Assembly (NCBI RefSeq): GCF_004025535.1
Contig: NZ_QJRG01000048.1
Coordinates: forward strand, 126,933-190,932
Origin: Pseudomonas alkylphenolica
GTDB taxonomy: Bacteria; Pseudomonadota; Gammaproteobacteria; Pseudomonadales; Pseudomonadaceae
DNA length: 64,000 nt
Direction of reading: 5' to 3'
In this document: one piece after another, positions 9,481 through 18,328 of the stretch
How positions within the stretch are numbered: position 1 is the first letter of the stretch
How the letters are laid out: each line of letters begins with the position of its first letter
The notes under the pieces: model-generated
The model's input: the letters and a program-made list of their open reading frames with translations, nothing else
Database searches by the model: none
Told to the model about the DNA's origin: nothing
Made by a program: the position numbers and the translations under genes

Positions 9481-10887
9481 TCAGTCGATGCGTTGAACTT
9501 TCGGTGCCTGCCAGCGGCCATCCAGCGCCTCAGGCTTGGGCCAGTACAGGCGACCGGCCAGGTAGAAAGGCCCGTCAGGTGCAGGGAGCCAGTTGGGCAC
9601 AAGCGCACTATCAGGTTGTGCATGCTGGATGTAGAGGGTCACCCCGCCGTCGGCATCCCGCTTGAGGTCGCCCAGCATCGGTGAATTGATCAGGTAGCGG
9701 TTCAACGGGTTGGACACCAGCAGGCGGTTGGCGTCGTACAGGGTCAGCGACCAGAACGCATTGACCGGCGGCAGCTGTCCGGGGGCAAAGCGCAGGGTGT
9801 ACCGGTGCTGCGAGGCATCGAGCTTCTGCCCCTGGGCATCCAGGTAAAACGGCGGGTACAGCGTTTCTTCGCGGTCGTTGCCATACAGGCCGGTAACGGT
9901 CGCGCGCATACGGTACAGGTAGTTGTTGGCCAGGTAGTCTCGGCTACCTAGAAAACGCGACGTCGACACCTCGCCACGCGCCACCTGCTGGCCCAGCGCG
10001 TCGAAGTCTTTCCAGGCGTCGGCGATGCCCGCGTTGATCGCTGCACGGATGTCCTCAGGCCAGGCCTGCTCGTCAAAGGTCAGGCCGGGGCCGATGCCCA
10101 AGGCCACAAAGGACTGCATCAGCGCCTTTTCCGAGGGATGGATCGGCGACAGCCTGAGGACAAAGTTCAACTGATTGAAAAACGCCGGGTCGGTGCGCTC
10201 GGCTTGTGCGCTGAGCGGCACGGGAAAGTTCACGGCGGGGGCGGCCGCCGGCGCCGGCTGTCCGAGGTAGGCCGAGAGCGGCTGGACCTTGTAGCCGGCC
10301 TGAACCTTTTTCACGTTTTCCAGATCGTCCGGCCCGCGCAACTGGGTACGGTAGAAGACAAAGGCAAAACGGGTTTCGGAACGCAACACACGGTCGATGC
10401 CCGGCGGCACGCTGCCGTGCCAGTCGGGGCCCGCAATCAGGAACCTGCCGCCACCGTTGCCCGTGGTGCGGCTACCGACGTAGCCGAAGTTGTACGTGTA
10501 GGCGTCAACGAACTGCGCCGAGTAATAACGCCCGTCCTTCACCGGTGGCATCGTCAGCACCAGCGGCTCCGTACCGAGGTCGGCGCCCAGTTGCGAATAC
10601 GGGGTATCGGCATTGGGCGTCGGGTAAGCCTTGTCATCCGGGGTGTAGATGCGCGCGGTGTTGTGCAAGGTGTTCCACGGCGCTTTGAATTCGGGGTGTT
10701 GGCGGTCCTGAAAATAGGTGTACTGCACCCGGTAATGGTCCACCAGCGGGAAACCATAGATATAGGCTTGCTTGGCAATGCTGCGGGCCTGTGCGGGTGT
10801 CAGGCTGTCGGCCAGCGTCAGCGGCGCCTGGCAGAACAGGGTCAGCAAGGCCAGCAGGAGGAAGCGTTTTATTGTGATTATGCTCAC
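9481..10887 (-). CDS. Exported DUF1254/DUF1214 protein, long form (copy A2)
   Basis: 468 residues with a clear signal peptide (residues 1-26, LLALLTLFCQAPLTLADS). The DUF1254 part carries PTPNADTPYSQLGADLGTEP near residues 90-110. The DUF1214 part carries NAFWSLTLYDANRLLVSNP near 380-400. It is the longer partner in the DUF1254 pair and precedes the shorter one. The next gene upstream is the DUF2889 gene, 39 bases away, so the pair may be the distal part of the SDR/MaoC/thiolase operon that starts at 14522. Function is unknown; an envelope role in handling the substrate is only an inference. Confidence 0.85.
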   Translation of the reverse strand: MSIITIKRFLLLALLTLFCQAPLTLADSLTPAQARSIAKQAYIYGFPLVDHYRVQYTYFQDRQHPEFKAPWNTLHNTARIYTPDDKAYPTPNADTPYSQLGADLGTEPLVLTMPPVKDGRYYSAQFVDAYTYNFGYVGSRTTGNGGGRFLIAGPDWHGSVPPGIDRVLRSETRFAFVFYRTQLRGPDDLENVKKVQAGYKVQPLSAYLGQPAPAAAPAVNFPVPLSAQAERTDPAFFNQLNFVLRLSPIHPSEKALMQSFVALGIGPGLTFDEQAWPEDIRAAINAGIADAWKDFDALGQQVARGEVSTSRFLGSRDYLANNYLYRMRATVTGLYGNDREETLYPPFYLDAQGQKLDASQHRYTLRFAPGQLPPVNAFWSLTLYDANRLLVSNPLNRYLINSPMLGDLKRDADGGVTLYIQHAQPDSALVPNWLPAPDGPFYLAGRLYWPKPEALDGRWQAPKVQRID

Positions 10888-10926
10888 CGGGTACTCCTTG
10901 TCGTGATGCAGGGGCGCCGCAGCCCG

Positions 10927-11496
10927 TCAGCGCGGCGCAGGGTCTTCGATGGGTTGCCATTCATTGGCCAGGCGTGCCGCTTCGCCATCAGGGTGATACG
11001 CATGGCAGGTGCCGATCACCCAATGGCCGGGCAGCTGATAGTCGGGGTCGCGGCGGGCACGCTTGCGTTGCTGCATGCGCATCAGCGGCGCCAGGGTCTG
11101 GATGGCGGTCGTCGCCATGGGCCCCAGCAGTTCGGTGAGGTGCGTGCAGCCCTTGATGCCCCCTACCCGCTCGGCAACACGCTTTCTGAAGCCGGGGCCG
11201 ATGCTCACCCCCACCAATGCCGAGTAGGCGCGGTTGATCTGACTGCACACCGGTGTCGGCGCCTGCTCCGACACGGCGGTGAGCTGCTGGATGACCAGCG
11301 AGCGGTCGACTGTCATGATCACGCGCATGTAGTGCAGTACGCCGTTGGCCGGGATCGTGCCGTAGGGAAACTCGGTGTCTACGCCCTTGGTGTCAAGCAG
11401 ACGCCCTTCGATATCAAACAGTCCGTCGTCACGCTCAAAGCCTGTGCACACCACCTGGCGGGTATGCAGCAGGCGGCGCTTGGTTGTCAGGGTCAT
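10927..11496 (-). CDS. DUF2889 family protein
   Basis: A 189-residue cytoplasmic protein without signal or membrane segments, matching the DUF2889 family (RRLLHTRQVVCTGFERDDG near the start, GCTHLTELLGPMAT in the middle). The conserved Cys/His in GCTHL are suggestive of a ligand or metal site, but no activity is established. The ATG at 11496 has GGAG eight bases upstream and is preferred over an upstream start at 11520. It follows the SDR gene on the same strand, with a GC-rich hairpin between them. I associate DUF2889 genes with degradative clusters, but that gives no function here. Confidence 0.75.
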   Translation of the reverse strand: MTLTTKRRLLHTRQVVCTGFERDDGLFDIEGRLLDTKGVDTEFPYGTIPANGVLHYMRVIMTVDRSLVIQQLTAVSEQAPTPVCSQINRAYSALVGVSIGPGFRKRVAERVGGIKGCTHLTELLGPMATTAIQTLAPLMRMQQRKRARRDPDYQLPGHWVIGTCHAYHPDGEAARLANEWQPIEDPAPR

Positions 11497-11511
11497 ATGC
11501 ACTCCGCACAG

Positions 11512-11533
11512 GCGGCGCACCGAAGTGCGCCGC
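11512..11533. terminator. GC-rich hairpin between the SDR and DUF2889 genes
   Basis: Perfect 9-base arms (GCGGCGCAC and GTGCGCCGC) enclose a 4-base loop, just after the SDR stop. No U tract follows on the minus strand, so it may only attenuate transcription or protect mRNA. Confidence 0.45.
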
Positions 11534-11540
11534 CGCGTTT

Positions 11541-12368
11541 TCAGACGTTGCCCAGGCCACCGCCGCAGACCAGCACCTGGCCGCTGACGTAATCGGACTC
11601 TGGAATGCAGAACAGGTAGACGGCGCCGGCTGCCTCCTCGGTGTTGCCGGGCCGGCCCAGCGGAATCAGGCTCTTGGATTGCTCGACAATGGCCGGGCTG
11701 ATGCCGACCTTGATCTCGCGGCCTTCGATGTTGATGTAGTTCGGGTCGCCCTCAACCGGCTGGGTCTGGCGGGTTTCGATATGGCCGAAGGCAACGGCGT
11801 TGACGTTGACCTTCATCCGTCCCCACTCCTTGGCCAGGCACTTGGTCATGCCCAGCACGCCGGCCTTGGCCGTCGAGTAGTTGACCTGACCCGGGTTGCC
11901 GCTGGCCGACACCGACGACACGTTGACCACCTTGCGATTGACCACGCGACCCTCAGCGGCCTCTTTCTTGGCCATGGCACTGATGATCGGCTGCGCGGCG
12001 CGCAGGATGCGGAACGGTGCGGTGATATGGCAATCGATGATCGCGTACCACTGCTCGTCGCTCATCTTCTGGATCACGTTGTCCCAGGTGTAGCCGGCGT
12101 TGTTGACGATGATGTCGATGCCGCCGTAGTTGTCGACCGCGGTCTTGACGAAGCGGTCGGCGAAATCCACTGCGGTAACACTACCGACGCAGGCTACGGC
12201 GTCGCCGCCGGCGGCGCGGATCTCGGCAACCACTTCTTCAGCGGGGCCGGCGTCAAGGTCGTTGACCACCACGCGCGCGCCATCGGCGGCGAGTTTCAGT
12301 GCCACGCTGCGGCCGATGCCACGACCGGAACCGGTCACCAATGCAACTTTGCCTGTGAGTTTACTCAT
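11541..12368 (-). CDS. Short-chain dehydrogenase/reductase, probable 3-hydroxyacyl-CoA dehydrogenase
   Basis: 275-residue classical SDR: NAD(P)-binding TGSGRGIG near residues 12-19, NNAG near 90, and the catalytic Ser and YSTAK motif in VSSVSASGNPGQVNYSTAK. It ends with a CGGGLGNV tail. D37/D39 following the second strand (VVVNDLDAG) favour NAD over NADP. Its place after two hot-dog hydratase genes and an SCP2-type thiolase suggests oxidation of 3-hydroxyacyl-CoA in a beta-oxidation round. The substrate cannot be read from sequence. The operon appears to start at 14522 and continue into the DUF2889 and DUF1254 genes. Confidence 0.85.
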   Translation of the reverse strand: MSKLTGKVALVTGSGRGIGRSVALKLAADGARVVVNDLDAGPAEEVVAEIRAAGGDAVACVGSVTAVDFADRFVKTAVDNYGGIDIIVNNAGYTWDNVIQKMSDEQWYAIIDCHITAPFRILRAAQPIISAMAKKEAAEGRVVNRKVVNVSSVSASGNPGQVNYSTAKAGVLGMTKCLAKEWGRMKVNVNAVAFGHIETRQTQPVEGDPNYINIEGREIKVGISPAIVEQSKSLIPLGRPGNTEEAAGAVYLFCIPESDYVSGQVLVCGGGLGNV

Positions 12369-12394
12369 GGGGGATAGTCCTTGTTTTTATAGGT

Positions 12395-12814
12395 TCAGGT
12401 CAGCGCCACGACGGCTTCGCCAACCAGTTTGTCGTCGCCGTATTGATTGGCGCAGCGGATTGCCAGGCGTACACGCCGTTCGCCATCGACTTCGAAACTG
12501 TCGATGACCTTGGCGCTGCAGGTCGGCACGTGGCCCAGCTGGGTGATACCGGTGAAACGCACGGACAGGCTGCGGATCTGCTGTTGCGCCACCCACCCGG
12601 TGAGCAACCGCCCCAGGTAGGCCACCGACAGCATGCCGTGGGCAAATACATCGGGCTGGCGCGCCTTGCGGGCAAAATCCAGGTCGATGTGCACCTGGTT
12701 GTGATCGCCCGAAGCGCCGGCGTACAGCGCCAGGGTGGTGCGGTTGACCGCAGGTAAGGTCAGCACGGGCAGTTCGAAGCCAACTTGCACGTCACGCCAT
12801 TGCATAGGGTTCAT
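12395..12814 (-). CDS. MaoC-like enoyl-CoA hydratase subunit (catalytic hot-dog)
   Basis: 139 residues of a single MaoC hot-dog domain. The hydratase 2 motif is intact: GASGDHNQVHIDLDFA supplies the Asp/His pair. The ATG at 12814 sits behind GAGGAG; a longer frame to 12871 would overlap the next gene. It is paired with the hot-dog protein at 12825-13265, which lacks this motif. The same catalytic/non-catalytic pairing is known for heteromeric hydratases such as ChsH1-ChsH2 of steroid side-chain degradation. With the SCP2-type thiolase upstream, the gene order supports hydration of a branched enoyl-CoA. Confidence 0.85.
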   Translation of the reverse strand: MNPMQWRDVQVGFELPVLTLPAVNRTTLALYAGASGDHNQVHIDLDFARKARQPDVFAHGMLSVAYLGRLLTGWVAQQQIRSLSVRFTGITQLGHVPTCSAKVIDSFEVDGERRVRLAIRCANQYGDDKLVGEAVVALT

Positions 12815-12824
12815 TGCCGGCTCC

Positions 12825-13265
12825 TCAGCGCTGTACCAGGGATGAGCGAATGTCGGCGACATGCACGCCATCCTGGTTGGTCACACGGGTCTGTTGCACC
12901 ACGAAGGTCAGCGCCCCGCCCTTTTTCTCGTAGACGTCCAGCACCTCGGTGGCAAAGGTCAGTACATCACCGGCGTAAGCCATGGCGTGGTAGTCGAAGG
13001 CCTGCTCGGCATGCAGGATGCGCCCCAGGTCGAAACCAAATATGTCCTGGACGATGTGGTCGGTATCGCGCCCCTCAGCCTCCAGGCACATGAGGAAACT
13101 GGGTGGTACCGGTAGCGACCGGTGCCCGGCAGCCATGGCTGCGGTTTCGTCGGTGTACAGCGGGTCGGTCTCGCCAATGGCCTTGGCGAAAAAGCGCAGG
13201 CGGCCTTTTTCAACTTCACAGGTGGTTACACCCAGTGAACGGCCGATCAGATTCTTGTCTGCCAT
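12825..13265 (-). CDS. MaoC N-terminal / FAS1-like dehydratase domain protein (partner subunit)
   Basis: A 146-residue single hot-dog domain of the FAS1-like dehydratase/MaoC N-terminal type (KGRLRFFAKAIGETDPLYTDE near residues 20-40, LHAEQAFDYHAMAYAGD near 84-100). The catalytic D-x4-H signature of its neighbour is absent, so it is probably a substrate-binding or structural subunit of a heteromeric hydratase. It ends 10 bases before the catalytic MaoC gene, consistent with a 1:1 complex. The nearest known analogue in arrangement is the ChsH1/ChsH2 system; sequence relatedness to that particular pair would need an alignment. Confidence 0.78.
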   Translation of the reverse strand: MADKNLIGRSLGVTTCEVEKGRLRFFAKAIGETDPLYTDETAAMAAGHRSLPVPPSFLMCLEAEGRDTDHIVQDIFGFDLGRILHAEQAFDYHAMAYAGDVLTFATEVLDVYEKKGGALTFVVQQTRVTNQDGVHVADIRSSLVQR

Positions 13266-13334
13266 CTCAGGTCGTCCTGTCAGTCCGTCCTATCAGTTTC
13301 TGAAACTGCGCGCCCGGGCAGGCGCGCACTCTCG

Positions 13335-14522
13335 TCAGCCGCGCCCGAACAGGGTCACGATGCCGGCGCCGCCCAGACCCAGGTTGTGCTGCAGGGCGTG
13401 GTGCAGATCCGCGACCTGGCGTTTGTCGGCTGTGCCGCGCAGTTGATGGGTCAGCTCGTAGCACTGGGCAAGGCCGGTCGCGCCCAGCGGGTGACCTTTG
13501 GACAGCAGGCCGCCTGACGGGTTGATCACCACCTGGCCGCCGTAGGTGTTGTCGCCATCCATCACGAATTTTTCGGCGCCACCCTCAGGGCAGAAGCCCA
13601 GGCCTTCGTAGGTCAGCAATTCATTGTGGGCAAAGCAGTCGTGCAGCTCGCAGACACGGATCTCGTCGGGGCCGACACCGGCCTTTTCGTAGACTTCGGT
13701 GGCCGCCTGACGGGTCATGCCGACACCGACGATGCTGATCAGCGACGCGGGTTCAAACGCTTGAGGCTGGTCGGTGACCAGGGCCTGGGCGAGGATGCAC
13801 ACATCGGTGCGCAGGCCATGCTGTTTGGCGAAGCGCTCGGAGACGACGATGGCTGCGGCGCCACCGCAGGTTGGCGGGCAAGCCATCAGGCGGGTCATCA
13901 CACCCGGGAAAATGACCTGGTCGGCCATCACTTCTTCGGTAGTTACCACCTTCTTGAACACCGACAGCGGGTTGTTCGCAGCATGGCGACTGGCCTTGGC
14001 GCGAATGGCCGCGAAGGTTTCCATGCGGGTGCCGTACTTTTCCATGTGCTCACGCCCGGCACCGCCGAAGAATTTCAGGGCATCGGGCATGTCACGGCCT
14101 TCGGGGAAGATCGCATCGGCCACTTCATGGCCCTTGCCGTAGGTGATCGGGCGGTCGAGCCAGTGCGACTTGAGCGCACCGGGCTGCATCTGTTCGAAGC
14201 CAAAGGCCAGGGCGCAATCCACCGCACCGCTCTCCACCGCCTGGCGAGCCAGGAAAAGCGCTGTGGAGCCACTGCCGCAGTTGTTGTTGACGTTGATCAC
14301 CGGAATGCCGGTAAGGCCGACTTCGTAGAGCGCCGACTGGCCGCTGGTGGAGTCGCCATACACGTAGCCGGCGTAAGCCTGCTGCACCTTGCGGTAGTCC
14401 AGCCCTGCATCTTGCAGTGCCTGACGAATGGCTTGTGCGCCCATTTCGATGTAGGTACCGCTCTGTCCAGGTTTGGCAAAGGGAATCATGCCAACACCGG
14501 CAACAAATACTTTCTGCGACAT
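13335..14522 (-). CDS. SCP2-type thiolase / lipid-transfer protein
   Basis: 395 residues of the SCP-x thiolase family. The nucleophile C82 lies in NNNCGSGSTALFLA. The CELHDCFAHNELL segment is present, as is the later GHPLGATG histidine loop. The ATG at 14522, behind GGAGAACGTG, is preferred over the GTG just before it. Such enzymes cleave 3-oxoacyl-CoA with bulky or branched chains, and relatives act with MaoC pairs in sterol side-chain removal. It is the first gene of the leftward operon and is divergent from the DUF1302 gene. The thiolase at 37443-38630 is a close paralog (identical C82 context except one residue). Confidence 0.86.
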   Translation of the reverse strand: MSQKVFVAGVGMIPFAKPGQSGTYIEMGAQAIRQALQDAGLDYRKVQQAYAGYVYGDSTSGQSALYEVGLTGIPVINVNNNCGSGSTALFLARQAVESGAVDCALAFGFEQMQPGALKSHWLDRPITYGKGHEVADAIFPEGRDMPDALKFFGGAGREHMEKYGTRMETFAAIRAKASRHAANNPLSVFKKVVTTEEVMADQVIFPGVMTRLMACPPTCGGAAAIVVSERFAKQHGLRTDVCILAQALVTDQPQAFEPASLISIVGVGMTRQAATEVYEKAGVGPDEIRVCELHDCFAHNELLTYEGLGFCPEGGAEKFVMDGDNTYGGQVVINPSGGLLSKGHPLGATGLAQCYELTHQLRGTADKRQVADLHHALQHNLGLGGAGIVTLFGRG

Positions 14523-14626
14523 CACGTTCTCCAGGGTGAGTGATCAAGGCTCGCGACATTCGCCGCTGGTTGAGAGCGACCGCGGCAAACCGTTTTTCGA
14601 TGGTCACGTAATGCACCGCGCTAACG

Positions 14627-14645
14627 CCCCCTCGGGTGGAGGGGG
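14627..14645. promoter_or_regulatory. G/C-box inverted repeat (candidate LAL operator), divergent promoter region
   Basis: Perfect 7-base arms CCCCCTC (14627-14633) and GAGGGGG (14639-14645) lie in the 265-base region between the divergent thiolase and DUF1302 genes. The motif recurs upstream of other operons here and resembles the G-rich boxes bound by MalT (GGGGA[T/G]GAGG). Regulator assignment is inferred. Confidence 0.5.
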
Positions 14646-14682
14646 TGCGGGCAGCGAGGCAGCGCCCGCGTCAGACCAATGG

Positions 14683-14713
14683 TGGGGGTATCCCCCCCCA
14701 CGCGAGGGGGAGG
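14683..14713. repeat. Second C/G-run repeat in the divergent promoter region
   Basis: TGGGGG-TAT-CCCCCC is followed by ACGCGAGGGGGAGG, creating overlapping inverted repeats 38 bases from the first box. The GAGGGGGAGG half resembles a MalT-type box. Confidence 0.4.
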
Positions 14714-14787
14714 CCCTCGAAGCGTCGGCGGTAGCGTTCGCTGGCAGTTCACCCAAACAACAACAAGATCTCAGGGGTAACCAACAC

Positions 14788-16713
14788 GTGACTTTCGCAA
14801 GACACATCAGCCCACAACAGCACTGGCGCGCACCTACCCGACAGGTCGCGTTCCGCCCTCACCTGCTGGCCCTCGCGGTTGCCCTGGGCACCTGCGCCAA
14901 CGCCTATGCCATCGACTTCCAGATAGGTGAAATCGAAGGGCAGTTCGACTCGTCGCTGTCCATCGGGTCGAGCTGGGCGGTGCGCGGACCGGACCCGAAA
15001 CTCATCAACGCCGCCAATACCATGGGCCTGCGCGGCGAGTCCGCCACGCGTACCGCCGACGACAACCGGCAGAACTTCAAGAAAGGCGAAACCTTTTCGA
15101 AGATCTTCAAAGGGGTGCATGACCTCGAACTGAAGTACGGCGAAAGCGGCGTGTTCGTACGCGGCAAGTACTGGTACGACTTCGAGCTCAAGGACGAACA
15201 CCGGCCGTTCTACGACATCGACGACAGCGGCCGTGACGACCTGGCCAAGTCGTCCGGCGCCGAGTTTCTCGACGCGTTCATCTACCACAACTACACCCTC
15301 GGCGACCTGGCCGGTAACGTGCGCCTGGGCAAACAGGTAGTGAGCTGGGGCGAAAGCACCTTCATCGGCAACTCGATCAACAGCATCAACCCCATCGACG
15401 TCGCGGCCCTGCGCCGTCCGGGTGCCGAGGTCAAGGAAGGCCTGGTGCCGGTGAACATGTTCTACCTGTCCCAGGGCCTGTCAGAGAACCTCAACGCCGA
15501 GGCCTTCTACCAGCTGGAATGGGAAAACTCGGTGGTCGATAACTGCGGCACGTTCTTCGGCTCCGACCCCCTGCCCCAGGGCTGCAACGACCGCCTGGTG
15601 TTTGCCGGCCCCGACCTTGCGCCGGGCGTTGCAAAAAACACCGCGACGGCGGCGCAGATCCTGAGCGGGCGGGTGGTGGACAACGTCTACATGCCACGCC
15701 TGGAAGACAACGATGCGCGTGACGGTGGCCAGTTCGGCGTGGCCTTGCGCTGGTTCGTGCCGGAACTGAACGATACCGAGTTCGGTTTCTATGCCATGAA
15801 CTACCACAGCCGTTCACCGTTCCTGAGTTTCAAGCAAACCACCACGGCGCCGATCACCGCAGGCCAGCTGGCCGCCCTGCCCGCCGCGGCCAGGCAACTG
15901 GCAGCCGCGCAGAACCAGTTTGACCGGGTGCGCTCGGCCCGTTACCTGGTCGACTATCCGGAAGACATCCGCCTGTACGGGGTGAGTTTCCAGACCACCC
16001 TGGGCGCAACCTCGGTCGGTGGTGAAGTCAGCTTCCGCCCCAACATGCCGCTGCAGATCAACACCGCCGACCTCAACCTTGCGGCCCTGCAGTCCACCGA
16101 CACCGACCTGCGCACCCAGACCTCGCCAGTGTTCACCAGCGGTGAAACGGCCCAGGTGCTGGGCGGCGACCTGCCGGGCTACAAGCGCATGCCGGTGATG
16201 CAGGCACAGATGACGGCAACGCAGTTCTTCGACCAGATCTGGGGCGCCAGCCGCCTGACCCTGGTCGGTGAAGTCGGCTACAACCGCATCAACGGCCTGG
16301 GCGATGCCGATGGCACTGACGTGCGCTTTGGACGCAGCCCGGTGTATGGGCCTGGCGAGTTTCCGGGCAGCCAGAACGCAACGGTCTGCGCCACCACCAC
16401 CAATCCCCAGAAAAAATGCAACAGCCATGGGTTCTACACCACCGATTCGTGGGGTTACCGCCTGCGCGCCAAGCTCGACTACACCAACGTGATTGCCGGT
16501 ATCAACCTCTCGCCGAACCTGGCCTGGTCGCACGATGTCGACGGCTGGGGCCCGAACTTCGAGGAAGGCGCCAAGGCCGTCAGTGTCGGCGTGGATGCCG
16601 ACTACATGAGCACCTACACCGCAAGCCTGAACTACACGGACTTCTTCGGCGGTGAATTCAACACCAGTACTGACCGGGACTACGTGTCGCTCAGCTTCGG
16701 CGTCAACTTCTAA
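14788..16713 (+). CDS. DUF1302 outer-membrane protein
   Basis: 641 residues from a GTG start at 14788 that follows CAGGGGTAACC; the open frame further upstream covers the promoter region. A signal peptide ends near AYA-IDF (about residue 40). The mature part begins with FQIGEIEGQFDSSLSIGSSWAV and ends in alternating aromatic strands closing with SLSFGVNF, as expected of a beta-barrel. DUF1302 proteins are outer-membrane components found with DUF1329 proteins in clusters for hydrophobic substrates; uptake or export has not been proven for this one. A DUF1329 gene follows after 25 bases, forming a two-gene operon. Confidence 0.85.
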   Translation: MTFARHISPQQHWRAPTRQVAFRPHLLALAVALGTCANAYAIDFQIGEIEGQFDSSLSIGSSWAVRGPDPKLINAANTMGLRGESATRTADDNRQNFKKGETFSKIFKGVHDLELKYGESGVFVRGKYWYDFELKDEHRPFYDIDDSGRDDLAKSSGAEFLDAFIYHNYTLGDLAGNVRLGKQVVSWGESTFIGNSINSINPIDVAALRRPGAEVKEGLVPVNMFYLSQGLSENLNAEAFYQLEWENSVVDNCGTFFGSDPLPQGCNDRLVFAGPDLAPGVAKNTATAAQILSGRVVDNVYMPRLEDNDARDGGQFGVALRWFVPELNDTEFGFYAMNYHSRSPFLSFKQTTTAPITAGQLAALPAAARQLAAAQNQFDRVRSARYLVDYPEDIRLYGVSFQTTLGATSVGGEVSFRPNMPLQINTADLNLAALQSTDTDLRTQTSPVFTSGETAQVLGGDLPGYKRMPVMQAQMTATQFFDQIWGASRLTLVGEVGYNRINGLGDADGTDVRFGRSPVYGPGEFPGSQNATVCATTTNPQKKCNSHGFYTTDSWGYRLRAKLDYTNVIAGINLSPNLAWSHDVDGWGPNFEEGAKAVSVGVDADYMSTYTASLNYTDFFGGEFNTSTDRDYVSLSFGVNF

Positions 16714-16738
16714 GCCGCAACCGACAGAGGGTATCTAC

Positions 16739-18109
16739 ATGAAAGCAAACATGCTCATCACGGCCTCAACACTGGCACTCTCGCTGCTGGCCAGCAGCGT
16801 CATGGCCGCTGTCAGCGAGCAGGAAGCGGCGCAACTCGGCACGGCCCTGACGCCACTGGGTGCACAGAAGGAAGGCAATGCCGATGGCAGCATCCCGGCG
16901 TGGACCGGAGGCCTCAAGCCCGGCGCGGCCAGCGTGGATGCCAAGGGCTTCCTTGGCGACCCGTTCAGTGGCGAAAAACCGCTGTTCACCATTACCGCCG
17001 CCAATGTCGAGCAGTACAAGGACAAGCTGACCCCGGGCCAGCTGGCGATGTTCAAGCGCTACCCGGACAGCTACAAGATCCCGGTGTTTGCGACGCACCG
17101 TACCGCGCGTGCGGCGCCTGAGATTTATGCCGCCGCCAAGAAGAGCGCCGTCAACGTGCAACTGGTCAATGACGGCACAGGCCTGACCAACTTCGCCGAC
17201 TCGCGCTACTACGCCTTCCCGATCCCTAAAAGTGGCGTAGAGGTCTACTGGAACTATGTCACCCGTTTCCGTGGCGAGAACGTCGAGCGCTGGTCGACCC
17301 AGGCCGTGCCTCAGGTCGATGGTGCCTACACCATCGTCGAGACCCATGACCAGAACAGCTTCCCGCAGTACATGGACGGGGTGAACCCGCAGGAAGCGAA
17401 AAACATCCTTTATTACTACATCTTTGCCGTCAACGCCCCGGCGCGCCTGGCCGGTACCGTGTCGATGGCTCATGAAACCATTGACCAGGTCAGCGAGCCC
17501 CGCAAAGCCTGGACCTACAACGCAGGCCAGCGTCGCGTACGCCGTGCGCCACAACTGGCCTATGACGCACCCGGCCTTGCTTCTGACGGCATGCGTACCT
17601 CCGACAACGCCGACATGATGAACGGCTCCCCGGACCGCTATGACTGGAAGCTTATCGGCAAGAAGGAGATGTACATTCCCTACAACAACTACCGCTTGCA
17701 ATCACCCAGCCTGAAGTATGCCGACATCGTCAAACCCGGGCATATCAACCAGGACCTGACACGTTACGAGCTGCACCGTGTGTGGCATGTGCAGGCAACA
17801 CTGAAGGCCGGCGAGCGGCATATCTATGCCAAGCGTGACATGTACTTCGATGAAGACACCTGGGTGCTGGCCGAGGTGGACCACTATGACGGCCGCGGGC
17901 AGCTGTGGCGCGTGGGTGAGAACTACACCTACAACCACTATGACAAAGGCCTGAATGCGCCAGCGGCGCAAGGTTTCTATGACCTGCTTGCCGGGCGCTA
18001 TATTGTCGCCACGATGAGCAACGAATCGAAGCTTGCACCGCAATACGGTGGCCGTACCAAGCTGGCTGACTTCACCCCGGCGGCCTTGCGCAACGCAGGC
18101 ATTCGCTAA
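16739..18109 (+). CDS. DUF1329 family periplasmic protein (copy 1)
   Basis: 456 residues starting at the ATG behind GAGGG, with a signal peptide ending near SSVMAAVSEQEA (about residue 23). The DUF1329 hallmarks are visible: LGTALTPLGAQKEGNADGSIPAWTGG near 33-58, QRRVRRAPQLAYD near 265-277, and the RYELHRVWHV segment near 342-351. DUF1329 is distantly related to the LolB lipoprotein-carrier fold, so carriage of a hydrophobic ligand between membranes is plausible but unproven. It is cotranscribed with DUF1302 and followed by a strong terminator. A second copy lies at 32987-34342. Confidence 0.85.
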   Translation: MKANMLITASTLALSLLASSVMAAVSEQEAAQLGTALTPLGAQKEGNADGSIPAWTGGLKPGAASVDAKGFLGDPFSGEKPLFTITAANVEQYKDKLTPGQLAMFKRYPDSYKIPVFATHRTARAAPEIYAAAKKSAVNVQLVNDGTGLTNFADSRYYAFPIPKSGVEVYWNYVTRFRGENVERWSTQAVPQVDGAYTIVETHDQNSFPQYMDGVNPQEAKNILYYYIFAVNAPARLAGTVSMAHETIDQVSEPRKAWTYNAGQRRVRRAPQLAYDAPGLASDGMRTSDNADMMNGSPDRYDWKLIGKKEMYIPYNNYRLQSPSLKYADIVKPGHINQDLTRYELHRVWHVQATLKAGERHIYAKRDMYFDEDTWVLAEVDHYDGRGQLWRVGENYTYNHYDKGLNAPAAQGFYDLLAGRYIVATMSNESKLAPQYGGRTKLADFTPAALRNAGIR

Positions 18110-18116
18110 CCTCCCC

Positions 18117-18146
18117 CAGGGCTGCTTTCGCAGCCCTTCTTTTTTG
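18117..18146 (+). terminator. Intrinsic terminator of the DUF1302-DUF1329 operon
   Basis: The stem GGGCTG...CAGCCC (18119-18136) is followed by TTCTTTTTT, 10 bases after the DUF1329 stop. Textbook Rho-independent form. Confidence 0.9.
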
Positions 18147-18215
18147 CCTGCAACTTTATCTTCCACTGCCGTCGTAAAGGTGAGCAGCAGGCTCCGCTTG
18201 ACGTCATGTGGTGTC

Positions 18216-18245
18216 TCATCGCGGATGAATCCGCTCCTACAGGTC
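18216..18245. repeat. REP-like element
   Basis: TCGCGGATGAATCCGCTCCT, followed by ACAG, matches the form of the Pseudomonas REP family (GCGGGnnnnCCCGCTCCTACA) and lies between two terminators. A single copy is seen. Confidence 0.7.
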
Positions 18246-18283
18246 AACGGTGCACCCGATATCTGTAGGCACTGGATACGCAT

Positions 18284-18312
18284 AAAAAAGCCGGTCACAA
18301 GGACCGGCTTTG
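18284..18312 (-). terminator. Intrinsic terminator of the minus-strand ligase operon
   Basis: On the minus strand, AGCCGGTCC-TTGT-GACCGGCT is followed by TTTTT. It lies 17 bases beyond the stop of the AMP-forming ligase gene. Confidence 0.88.
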
Positions 18313-18328
18313 TCTATTGCACTACGCC

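Noticed and set aside
14626..14713. CRISPR or tandem repeat array suggested by the repeated C/G runs
   Set aside because: The repeats are short, dispersed inverted repeats, one or two per promoter gap, with no regular spacer.
14473..14787. 105-codon N-terminal extension of the DUF1302 protein
   Set aside because: It overlaps the divergent thiolase start and the G/C-box promoter region. The signal peptide begins only after the GTG at 14788.
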